Of a stretch of 5,348 bases of DNA, positions 1-5,348 are shown in pieces. This DNA comes from JAAZLA01 sp964560975. GTDB taxonomy: Bacteria > Spirochaetota > Spirochaetia > Treponematales > Treponemataceae. The notes below the pieces were generated by a model, which worked only from the letters and a program-made list of their open reading frames with translations, did not search any database and was not told the origin of the DNA. Where the stretch lies: the NCBI GenBank assembly GCA_964560975.1, contig CAZLNE010000122.1:1-5348 (forward strand). The letters are read 5' to 3'. A program made the translations under genes and the position numbers. Position 1 is the stretch's first letter; every line of letters begins with the position of its first letter.

Positions 1-2
1 CC

Positions 3-953
3 GGCGGTATAAATGGAAAAAATGTTGTATTAATTTCTGAAGATGATGAAGGAAACCCTGAAAAAACAGTTAATGCATTTAAGAAGTTAACTACTAAGGA
101 TAAAGTAACTATGATTATTGGTTCTTTAACGTCAGGATGTACAGCTGCAATTACAACACTGGCACAAAATCAAAAAGTTCTTTTAATTGCTCCTGCTGCT
201 ACAATGGAATCTATAACAGATGCAGGAAATTATATTTTCCGTGCATGTTTTATTGATCCTTTTCAGGGTACTGTGGGTGGAAAATTCTCTGCAGAAACAT
301 TAAAGGCTAAAAAAGCTGCTGTTCTTTATGATATTGCGAATGATTATTCAATCGGTCTGTATGAGAACTTTAAAAAATCTTTCGTAGCAGCCGGTGGTAG
401 CTTAGTTGCAGAAGAATCATATACAACAAATGATATGGACTTTAATGCTCAGATTACAAAGATTAAGAACGCAAACCCGGATGTAGTGTATCTGCCGGAC
501 TACTATTCAACAGTAGCTCTCATTTCTAAGCAGTTACGTGCTCAGGGTGTTAATACTGCTATTGTTGGTGCAGATGGCTGGGGCGGAATTGTAGATAATG
601 CAGGAGAAGAAATTCTTAATGGTTTTTACTCAGATCACTATGCTGCAGATTCATCAGATCCTAAAGTTGTCTCTTTTGTAAATTCTTATAAAGCAAAATA
701 TAAGTCTACTCCTGTATCTTTTGCTGCACTCGGTTATGACAGTATGTTTATTATTAAGGATGCAATCATCAAAGCAGGAAGTACTAATGCTGCAGCAGTA
801 AGAGATGCTGTTGAAAAAACCAACGGTGCTTATGTTACTGGTCAGTTAACGTTTGATGCAAAACGAAATCCTGTAAAGTCTGCTGTAATGATGGAGATTG
901 TAAAGACAGCTGGTACATTAACACCTGTTTATCGAGCTACAGTTAATCCTTAA
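3..953 (+). CDS. Branched-chain amino-acid ABC transporter substrate-binding protein (LivJ/LivK type), 5'-truncated by window edge
   Basis: The reading frame is open from base 3 to a TAA stop at 951-953, giving 316 residues. The first ATG in frame (111) is not the true start, because the codons before it already read as conserved family sequence (GGINGK, then an ISEDDEGNP stretch at residues 11-19). The signal peptide and roughly the first 50-70 residues of a normal 370-390 residue protein therefore lie outside the window. Family marks of the type I periplasmic binding fold (Peripla_BP_6 / Leu-Ile-Val-binding) are SLTSGCT at residues 41-47 (ligand-contact loop), FRACFIDPFQG at 79-89, a YDIANDYSIGL segment after it, ADGWGG near 190-195, and AALGYDSMF near 241-249. 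It should act outside the cytoplasmic membrane, delivering leucine, isoleucine, valine or a similar ligand to LivH/LivM. Ligand specificity cannot be read from sequence. It lies 162 bp upstream of livH, with a terminator in between. Confidence 0.93.
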   Translation, partial: GGINGKNVVLISEDDEGNPEKTVNAFKKLTTKDKVTMIIGSLTSGCTAAITTLAQNQKVLLIAPAATMESITDAGNYIFRACFIDPFQGTVGGKFSAETLKAKKAAVLYDIANDYSIGLYENFKKSFVAAGGSLVAEESYTTNDMDFNAQITKIKNANPDVVYLPDYYSTVALISKQLRAQGVNTAIVGADGWGGIVDNAGEEILNGFYSDHYAADSSDPKVVSFVNSYKAKYKSTPVSFAALGYDSMFIIKDAIIKAGSTNAAAVRDAVEKTNGAYVTGQLTFDAKRNPVKSAVMMEIVKTAGTLTPVYRATVNP

Positions 954-984
954 TTTTTATACTTAATGTATTTTTTGTAAATGC

Positions 985-1026
985 AACCCGGAAAAAGGCT
1001 AACCTCGCCTTTGCCCGGGTTTTTTT
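985..1026 (+). terminator. Intrinsic terminator after the substrate-binding protein gene
   Basis: The arm AACCCGG at 985-991 pairs with CCGGGTT at 1015-1021. After a small internal mismatch, AAAGGC at 994-999 pairs with GCCTTT at 1007-1012 around a 7-base loop. A run of T follows at 1020-1026. A GC-rich stem with a T tract, 31 bp past the stop codon, is a classical Rho-independent terminator. Since livH continues in the same direction, it may be partial and let some transcripts through, keeping binding protein more abundant than membrane components. That last point is inference. Confidence 0.9.
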
Positions 1027-1065
1027 GTGTACCGTAGTACTCGTAGATATTTTACTATGAATGTA

Positions 1066-1094
1066 TTTACCTAATGAAGATTTCAGGGTAAAAT
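1066..1094 (+). promoter_or_regulatory. Candidate sigma-70-type promoter for livHMGF
   Basis: TTTACC at 1066-1071 (4 of 6 matches to TTGACA) is separated by exactly 17 bases from TAAAAT at 1089-1094 (5 of 6 matches to TATAAT). Transcription would begin near 1100-1102, leaving a leader of only about 15 bases that contains the livH ribosome binding site at 1106-1111. The position, just after the upstream terminator, makes sense for restarting transcription. In AT-rich DNA such matches occur by chance, so this is a candidate only. Confidence 0.45.
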
Positions 1095-1105
1095 AGTACA
1101 AATTT

Positions 1106-1111
1106 AGGAGG
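1106..1111 (+). promoter_or_regulatory. Ribosome binding site that selects the GTG start of livH
   Basis: AGGAGG lies 4 bases before GTG at 1116-1118. The next in-frame ATG (1131) would be 19 bases away, too far for this site, so the GTG start is preferred. The spacing of 4 is slightly short but acceptable. Confidence 0.75.
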
Positions 1112-1115
1112 CCTC

Positions 1116-2015
1116 GTGGAAAGCTCTTCAATGATTATTCAGCAGGTGATAAATGGTATATCGCTTGGAAGTATTTATGCCTTAATTGCACTTGGTTATA
1201 CCATGGTTTATGGAATTGTAAAACTAATAAATTTTGCCCATGGCGACCTTCTTATGGTTGGTGCCTATGCTGGATATTTTGTGTTACGTCAATTTGGTGC
1301 AAGTCCAATAGTATTTTTTTTAGCAATAATTTTTGCAATGTTTATTTGTGCTGTTTTTGCTATTTTAATTGAGAGGTTTGCATATAGACCCTTACGCAAT
1401 GCTCCTCGTCTTAATTCTTTGATTACTGCAATTGCTGTTTCTTTAATTTTGCAAAACGGTGCACGAGTTATTCCGTTTATTGGACCAAATCCTAGACAGT
1501 TTATAACCTTACCAACTGTTATGGTAAATTTTGGTATTCTTTCAATTTCGAACATTCAGCTGATAGTAATTATTCTCTCTGCACTATTGATGATAATTCT
1601 TACCTATATTATAAATTTTACTAAGACAGGAAAGGCTTTGCGGGCTGTGTCTTGGGATTTAAAGGCTGCAAGTCTAATGGGAATTCCAGTAAATAAGACT
1701 ATCGCATTTACCTTTGCATTGGGAGCTGTGTTAGCTGCTGTAGGCGGAGTCTTGTATGCAACAGCGTATCCGCAGATAAATCCTACCATGGGTACTATGC
1801 CTGGTCTAAAGGCCTTCGTTGCAGCTGTATTGGGCGGAATTGGTTCAATTCCCGGTGCCATGATTGGCGGTTACATTCTAGGAATTGCTGAGACTATGAC
1901 AAAGGGTTTTTTATCTTCTCAGTTTGCAGATGCAATATCATTTAGTATTCTGATTATCATTTTATTGGTTAAACCATCCGGCTTAATGGGTAAGAAAACA
2001 AGGGTAAAGGTTTAA
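1116..2015 (+). CDS. livH: Branched-chain amino-acid ABC transporter permease LivH
   Basis: This is a 299-residue integral membrane protein, one half of the transmembrane channel of the Liv transporter, pairing with LivM. The N-terminus carries the family signature SLGSIYALIALGYTMVYGI (residues 16-34) followed by INFAHGDLLMVGAYAGY (38-54). Hydrophobic segments recur at roughly 10-30, 35-58, 64-85, 102-117, 146-166, 195-216, 232-258 and 272-286, about eight membrane spans. The cytoplasmic coupling loop that contacts the ATPases is GKALRAVSWDLKAASLMGIP (172-191). The conserved GGIGSIPGAMIGG is at 240-252 and the terminal KPSGLMG at 286-292. Length is normal for the family. It starts with GTG, chosen because AGGAGG sits 4 bases upstream; ATG at 1131 would shorten it by five residues without affecting any motif. 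It is followed 11 bp later by livM. Confidence 0.95.
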   Translation: MESSSMIIQQVINGISLGSIYALIALGYTMVYGIVKLINFAHGDLLMVGAYAGYFVLRQFGASPIVFFLAIIFAMFICAVFAILIERFAYRPLRNAPRLNSLITAIAVSLILQNGARVIPFIGPNPRQFITLPTVMVNFGILSISNIQLIVIILSALLMIILTYIINFTKTGKALRAVSWDLKAASLMGIPVNKTIAFTFALGAVLAAVGGVLYATAYPQINPTMGTMPGLKAFVAAVLGGIGSIPGAMIGGYILGIAETMTKGFLSSQFADAISFSILIIILLVKPSGLMGKKTRVKV

Positions 2016-2026
2016 AGGGAGTAATA

Positions 2027-3076
2027 ATGAAAAAAGAAAAGATTTCATATAGGAACATTATAATACCCGGCTGTTTTGCCCTTGCTGCAATTATTCTACC
2101 AACAATCGGGATAAAAATAGGAATTATTGATGCCTATATTGCTCAAGTTATTACCCTTGCTGGTATAAATGCAATTTTAGCTATAAGTGTAAATATTATA
2201 TGCGGTATAACTGGCCAGCTTTCATTAGGTCAGGCAGGTTTTATGGCTATTGGTGCGTATTCCTGTATTATTTTAACTGAGAGCGTTGGCCTTCCGCTTC
2301 CTGTAAGTATTCTCTTTGCAGGATTACTAACAGCCGTTGCTGGTTTTTTAATTGGTTTTCCTACGTTAAAATTAACAGGCGATTACTTGGCTATTGTTAC
2401 GTTGGGTTTTGGTGAGATAATCAGGGTTTTCTTAGTGAACTTAAAATCTCTAACCGGTGGTGCAAATGGAAAACGATTTACAAACAATTCTGCGGTTTTT
2501 TTAACGCTCAATGCTGATATTGCTTACCTCGTGATTATTGCTTCATTGGTTTTAATAATTGTACTGTTGCAGAATTTTATACGTTCAACCTATGGAAGGG
2601 CTATACTCGCTGTAAGGGAAGACGAAATTGCTGCCAATTCTAATGGAATTGGTGTATTCAAATATAAGATGATGGGCTTTGTAATCGCTTCATTTGTCGC
2701 AGGAATAGGCGGTGCCTTGTATGCACCATTTATCGGTTTTATAAAGCCTGAAATGGCTTCATTTAACAGAAGTATTGAATATCTTATCTTTGTTGTTCTG
2801 GGCGGTATGGGTTCTATTACAGGTTCTATTTTAGCCGCTTTTGTATTAACGTACTTACAGGAATTCCTTAGATTCTTGAGGGATTACAGACTTTTAATTT
2901 ATCCTCTTATACTTATTTTTGTTATGCTCTTTAGACCACAAGGCTTACTTGGAATGAAAGAACTGTCGTTTGTGAGAACCTGGGATAATTTTAGAGTATT
3001 TCTAAAAAATCCTTCAAAGATGCAGTTCTTAAAACAAAAACTTACCTCACGTAAAGGAGAAAAAGATGCAAAGTAA
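2027..3076 (+). CDS. livM: Branched-chain amino-acid ABC transporter permease LivM
   Basis: This is a 349-residue membrane protein, the second permease subunit of the Liv complex. Diagnostic stretches are ITGQLSLGQAGFMAIGAYS (residues 61-79), LKLTGDYLAIVTLGFGEIIR (114-133), LTGGANG (142-148), the ATPase-coupling loop LAVREDEIAANSNGIG (194-209), GGMGSITG (259-266) and RPQGLLG (303-309). Hydrophobic spans fall around 11-30, 34-60, 66-84, 92-112, 118-137, 164-182, 216-237, 252-278 and 287-302. After the usual RPQGLLG end there is a hydrophilic, lysine/arginine-rich tail to residue 349, likely cytoplasmic. The ATG at 2027 follows AAAGGGAG (2014-2021), which overlaps the livH stop, so translation is probably coupled. 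Its 3' end overlaps the livG start by 11 bp. Confidence 0.95.
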   Translation: MKKEKISYRNIIIPGCFALAAIILPTIGIKIGIIDAYIAQVITLAGINAILAISVNIICGITGQLSLGQAGFMAIGAYSCIILTESVGLPLPVSILFAGLLTAVAGFLIGFPTLKLTGDYLAIVTLGFGEIIRVFLVNLKSLTGGANGKRFTNNSAVFLTLNADIAYLVIIASLVLIIVLLQNFIRSTYGRAILAVREDEIAANSNGIGVFKYKMMGFVIASFVAGIGGALYAPFIGFIKPEMASFNRSIEYLIFVVLGGMGSITGSILAAFVLTYLQEFLRFLRDYRLLIYPLILIFVMLFRPQGLLGMKELSFVRTWDNFRVFLKNPSKMQFLKQKLTSRKGEKDAK

Positions 3077-3869
3077 TAATCTCATTCTCCAGGCAAATAA
3101 TATTTCCATTGTCTTTGGCGGTCTTCGAGCAGTAAGTAATTTTTCCTGTGATTTATATAAAGGAGAGCTGGTAGGTTTAATCGGACCGAATGGTGCTGGA
3201 AAAACAACCGTGTTCAATATGCTTTCAGGAATTTATACTCCAACAGAGGGTGAAATTAGTTTTTGGGATAGAAACGGACATATTCATTTGGTTGGGAGAA
3301 AGCAGCCGGCACAATTAAATAAACTTGGAATTTCCAGAACTTTTCAAAATATCAGGCTGTTTAATAACTTGACAGTAGAAGATAATGTTCGAATAGCTCT
3401 TCATGCTCATCGAATGATTAATCCTATAGATGTTCTTTTACGTACTCCTCGATTTACCCAGGATGAAAAGTTAATGAGTGAAAAAACAGCTCAGCTTTTA
3501 TCACTGTTTAAAATCGATTCAAAACTGCAGGAACTGGCAAAAAATCTGCCGTATGGTGAACAGAGGAAACTCGAGATTGTTCGTGCGCTCGCAGCTCGTC
3601 CTTCTTTACTGCTTTTAGATGAACCTGCTGCAGGAATGAACCCTCAGGAAACAGATGAGCTCATGAAATTGATTGCCTTTGTTCGAAAGGAATTTAATGT
3701 AACTATTCTGCTAATAGAACACGATATGCATCTTGTTATGGGAATTTGTGAGAGGCTTATTGTATTAGATTATGGAAAAATTATTGCAGAAGGTAATCCT
3801 CAGGATGTTAGAAAAGATCCTGTGGTTATTAAGGCCTATCTTGGTGAGGAGGCTGTCATAAATGCTTAG
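3066..3869 (+). CDS. livG: Branched-chain amino-acid ABC transporter ATP-binding protein LivG
   Basis: This 267-residue cytoplasmic ATPase is one of the two different nucleotide-binding subunits that drive the LivH/LivM channel. All ABC motifs are intact: Walker A GPNGAGKTT (residues 40-48), Q-loop in SRTFQNIRLF (Q94), the LivG-type variant signature LPYGEQRKLEI (161-171) in place of LSGGQ, Walker B LLLLDEP with D185 and catalytic E186, AAGMNP after it (188-193), and switch histidine H219 in LLIEHDM. The C-terminal VIKAYLGEE is typical of LivG. Between Walker A and the Q-loop, the segment around residues 66-88 is about five residues longer than I would expect for the family. The ATG at 3066 has AAAGGAGA (3053-3060) just upstream, inside livM; the 11 bp overlap suggests coupled translation. 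Its end overlaps livF by 8 bp. Confidence 0.96.
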   Translation: MQSNNLILQANNISIVFGGLRAVSNFSCDLYKGELVGLIGPNGAGKTTVFNMLSGIYTPTEGEISFWDRNGHIHLVGRKQPAQLNKLGISRTFQNIRLFNNLTVEDNVRIALHAHRMINPIDVLLRTPRFTQDEKLMSEKTAQLLSLFKIDSKLQELAKNLPYGEQRKLEIVRALAARPSLLLLDEPAAGMNPQETDELMKLIAFVRKEFNVTILLIEHDMHLVMGICERLIVLDYGKIIAEGNPQDVRKDPVVIKAYLGEEAVINA

Positions 3870-4566
3870 TGTAAAAGATCTAAAAGTGCACTATGGTGCC
3901 ATACAGGCGCTTCGAGGTATAAGTTTTGATGTAAATGAAGGTGAAATTGTTACGTTAATTGGTTCTAACGGAGCTGGAAAGACGACAACTCTTCATGCTG
4001 TATCAAATATAATCAATAAAACCAGCGGACAAATTATGTTCGAAAATGAAGACATTACCCGTGTAGCTCCGGACTCTATTGTTAAATCTGGTCTGGTTCA
4101 GGTTCCAGAAGGACGGCGCGTTTTTGCTAATTTAACGGTTAAAGAAAACCTTGAGATGGGCGCCTATACTCGTAACGATCATAAAGAAATAAAAAGAGAT
4201 ATGGAAAAAGTCTATGCTCTTTTTCCTCGATTAAAAGAAAGAATGAGACAGCTTTCGGGAACTTTATCGGGCGGGGAACAGCAGATGCTTGCTATGGGTA
4301 GAGCTCTTATGGCAAAGCCGAGATTGCTTTTGCTCGATGAGCCGTCAATGGGGTTAGCACCCATTTTGGTTGAAGAGATTTTTTCAATTATTCAGACAAT
4401 CAATAAAGATGGAACAACAATTCTTCTTGTTGAACAAAATGCTTATAAAGCGCTTGCCATTGCAGATACAGCCTATATTTTAGAGACAGGCTCTATAGCG
4501 AAAAAAGGAAATGCAAAAGATCTTATATTAGATGAGGATGTGAAAAAAGCTTATCTTGGTACATAA
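3862..4566 (+). CDS. livF: Branched-chain amino-acid ABC transporter ATP-binding protein LivF
   Basis: This 234-residue cytoplasmic ATPase is the partner of LivG. Motifs in order are Walker A GSNGAGKTT (residues 34-42), Q-loop at Q80 in LVQVPEGRRVF, LTVKENLEMGAY (91-102), signature LSGGEQQML (135-143), Walker B LLLLDEP with D159 and E160, and SMGLAPILVEEIF (162-174). The switch position reads LLVEQNA, so Gln192 stands where most ABC ATPases have histidine; as I recall, this is the normal LivF state and not damage. YILETG (205-210) and the closing KKAYLGT are also typical. Length is standard. The start ATG at 3862 lies 9 bases after GAGGAGG (3846-3852) within livG, and the genes overlap by 8 bp. 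The next gene begins 32 bp downstream with no terminator between. Confidence 0.96.
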   Translation: MLSVKDLKVHYGAIQALRGISFDVNEGEIVTLIGSNGAGKTTTLHAVSNIINKTSGQIMFENEDITRVAPDSIVKSGLVQVPEGRRVFANLTVKENLEMGAYTRNDHKEIKRDMEKVYALFPRLKERMRQLSGTLSGGEQQMLAMGRALMAKPRLLLLDEPSMGLAPILVEEIFSIIQTINKDGTTILLVEQNAYKALAIADTAYILETGSIAKKGNAKDLILDEDVKKAYLGT

Positions 4567-4588
4567 ATTTTGATATGTTTGAACTGAT

Positions 4589-4593
4589 GGAGG
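4589..4593 (+). promoter_or_regulatory. Ribosome binding site that selects the start of the CBS-ACT gene
   Basis: GGAGG is followed after 5 bases by ATG at 4599-4601. The longer frame opening at ATG 4575 has no purine-rich site in the few bases before it. Starting at 4599 also places the protein N-terminus directly at the first CBS domain (MIVASVMTKNP), as in relatives. Confidence 0.8.
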
Positions 4594-4598
4594 TTTCT

Positions 4599-5246
4599 AT
4601 GATAGTAGCTAGTGTTATGACGAAAAATCCTATTACTGTAAGTCCTGATATGTCAGTTAATGATGTAAAGGAATTAATGACTAAAAAAAACATAGGCAAA
4701 CTGCCCGTATTGGATAAAAACGAACGTCTTGTAGGTATTATAACTAAAAAGGACTTGATAAAAGTAGGTCCTTCAGCTGGAACAACCTTAGATATGTATG
4801 AAATTAGCTACCTTCTTTCAAAATTAAAGGTAGAAAAAGCAATGCAGAAAAATGTAATAAGTGTACAGGAAACAGAGGTTGTAGAAGAAGCTGCCAGAAT
4901 CATGGCCGATCAGGAAATTGGCTGTCTTCCAGTAATGAACGGATCTTTACTAACCGGTATTATTACTGAAAGCGACCTATTTCGTGTATTTATTGATATG
5001 TTCGGCGCACGTCATGCTGGAGTTCGTGTTGCCTTCTGCCTGGATGAAAAACCAGGACAACTTGCAAAATTTACTCAAAAAATTGCTGAGGCAGGCGGAA
5101 ATATTGTATCTGTAGTTACAGGTGAGTGCAGAGAAGTATGCAAACGGCAAATTACATGTAAAATTAGCGGTATAGACCTTACTGCTGTTCAAAAAGCCTT
5201 AACAGATATTGGCGCGGTTACAGAAGATATTCGTACTATAAAATAA
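4599..5246 (+). CDS. AcuB-like protein: two CBS domains plus a C-terminal ACT domain
   Basis: This is a soluble, probably cytoplasmic protein of 215 residues. CBS domain 1 spans about residues 3-55 (ASVMTKNPITVSPDMSV, then GKLPVLD and GIITKKDL). A linker containing LDMYEISYLLSKLKV (64-78) follows. CBS domain 2 spans about 79-133 (KAMQKNVISV, GCLPVMN, GIITESDLFRVF). An ACT domain runs from about 142 to 215 (VRVAFCLDEKPGQLAKFTQ, then AEAGGNIVSVV). CBS pairs commonly bind adenosine-containing ligands and ACT domains commonly bind amino acids, so a sensor or regulator role is plausible; no catalytic or DNA-binding domain is visible. The layout matches proteins annotated AcuB-like, but acetoin metabolism is not supported by the context, so no symbol is given. 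Five cysteines occur, three clustered at 177, 181 and 187. It starts 32 bp after livF and is probably in the same operon. An in-frame ATG at 4575 would add eight residues but lacks a ribosome binding site. Confidence 0.9.
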   Translation: MIVASVMTKNPITVSPDMSVNDVKELMTKKNIGKLPVLDKNERLVGIITKKDLIKVGPSAGTTLDMYEISYLLSKLKVEKAMQKNVISVQETEVVEEAARIMADQEIGCLPVMNGSLLTGIITESDLFRVFIDMFGARHAGVRVAFCLDEKPGQLAKFTQKIAEAGGNIVSVVTGECREVCKRQITCKISGIDLTAVQKALTDIGAVTEDIRTIK

Positions 5247-5247
5247 A

Positions 5248-5282
5248 CAAAAGGATTACCCAATTAAAGGTAATCCTTTTTT
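5248..5282 (+). terminator. Intrinsic terminator ending the liv operon, possibly bidirectional
   Basis: AAAAAGGATTACC at 5248-5260 pairs perfectly over 13 bp with GGTAATCCTTTTT at 5269-5281 around the 8-base loop CAATTAAA. A T run covers 5277-5282, and the left arm starts with an A run, so the structure could also stop transcripts arriving on the - strand. It begins one base after the CBS-ACT stop codon. Confidence 0.92.
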
Positions 5283-5291
5283 ACACAGGTC

Positions 5292-5348
5292 TCAGTCATC
5301 TATAAGATGCATTAAACTATGCAGATATCTGAATTGTTCTTGGTTGTG
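5292..5348 (-). CDS. Possible 3' end of a convergent gene (right-edge partial, unidentified)
   Basis: On the - strand, one frame is open from the right edge to a TGA stop at 5292-5294, giving 18 residues (HNQEQFRYLHSLMHLIDD). The two other - strand frames hit stops within this stretch. The position directly facing a terminator that could work both ways fits a convergent gene. Eighteen residues are too few to identify a family, and an open stretch of this length happens often by chance, so this is a marker for the next window and not a firm gene call. Confidence 0.3.
   Translation of the reverse strand, partial: HNQEQFRYLHSLMHLIDD

Noticed and set aside
1025..1058. Alternative promoter TTGTGT with TAGATA or TACTAT downstream
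   Set aside because: The spacings are 13 and 22 bases, outside the usual 16-18 range; the TTTACC/TAAAAT pair at 1066-1094 is better.
1078..1092. Possible CodY-like operator (consensus AATTTTCWGAAAATT) in front of livH
   Set aside because: Only about 8 of 15 positions match and the right half is poor, so chance resemblance in AT-rich DNA is the better explanation.
943..1131. A 62-codon open frame on the - strand between the binding-protein gene and livH
   Set aside because: It runs through the terminator hairpin and the livH ribosome binding site, encodes a low-complexity K/S/T-rich sequence of no recognisable family, and has no supporting context.
1289..1861. Two - strand open frames inside livH (1289-1555 and 1604-1861)
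   Set aside because: They lie opposite a clearly conserved membrane protein gene; open antisense frames are common there because of its codon composition. The products resemble no known protein.
4435..4437. Gln in place of the switch histidine in LivF, as possible loss of ATPase activity
   Set aside because: VEQN at this position is, as far as I know, the usual LivF sequence; all other catalytic motifs are intact, so this is not a defect.
4977..5192. A 71-codon - strand open frame opposite the ACT domain
   Set aside because: It is fully inside the CBS-ACT gene, which has clear domain homology; no ribosome binding site or family match is visible for the antisense frame.
1..5348. Search for mobile elements, CRISPR arrays, tRNA/rRNA genes, toxin-antitoxin or defence genes
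   Set aside because: No transposase, integrase, regular direct repeats, RNA-gene-like regions or such domains were seen; nearly all of the window is occupied by the transporter operon.

Overview
This window carries most of a branched-chain (hydrophobic) amino-acid ABC transporter locus of the LivJ/K-H-M-G-F type. Everything clearly readable lies on the + strand. In order: the 3' part of a periplasmic-type substrate-binding protein gene (cut by the left edge), a strong intrinsic terminator, a candidate promoter, the two permease genes livH and livM, the two ATPase genes livG and livF, and a small gene for an AcuB-like protein with two CBS domains and an ACT domain. A second terminator closes the unit. 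The last ~60 bases are compatible with the 3' end of a convergent gene, but this is weakly supported. No gene-free stretch exceeds 300 bases; the largest gap, 954-1115, holds a terminator, a candidate promoter and a ribosome binding site.

The organism cannot be fixed from this window. The DNA is AT-rich, uses the standard code (TGG for Trp, TGA not read through), and has strong purine-rich ribosome binding sites. The protein sequences look like those of an anaerobic, often host-associated bacterium. My best guess is a spirochaete of the Treponema type, with a Firmicutes/Clostridia origin as the alternative. This is an impression from family resemblance, not a computed result.

How the genes work together: the binding protein captures leucine, isoleucine, valine or a related ligand outside the inner membrane. 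LivH and LivM form the transmembrane pathway, and LivG and LivF hydrolyse ATP on the cytoplasmic side. livH through livF are tightly packed (11 bp gap, 11 bp overlap, 8 bp overlap), as expected for co-translated subunits of one complex. The CBS-ACT gene follows livF by 32 bp with its own good ribosome binding site and no terminator between, so it is probably co-transcribed. Its CBS pair (adenine-nucleotide-type ligands) and ACT domain (amino-acid-type ligands) make a sensory or regulatory role plausible but unproven.

Overall this is an ordinary nutrient-uptake operon. I found no evidence of a mobile element, CRISPR array, defence system or previously undescribed system. The points most worth a second look are the terminator/promoter arrangement that separates the binding-protein gene from the permease genes, and the CBS-ACT gene with a cysteine cluster in its ACT domain.
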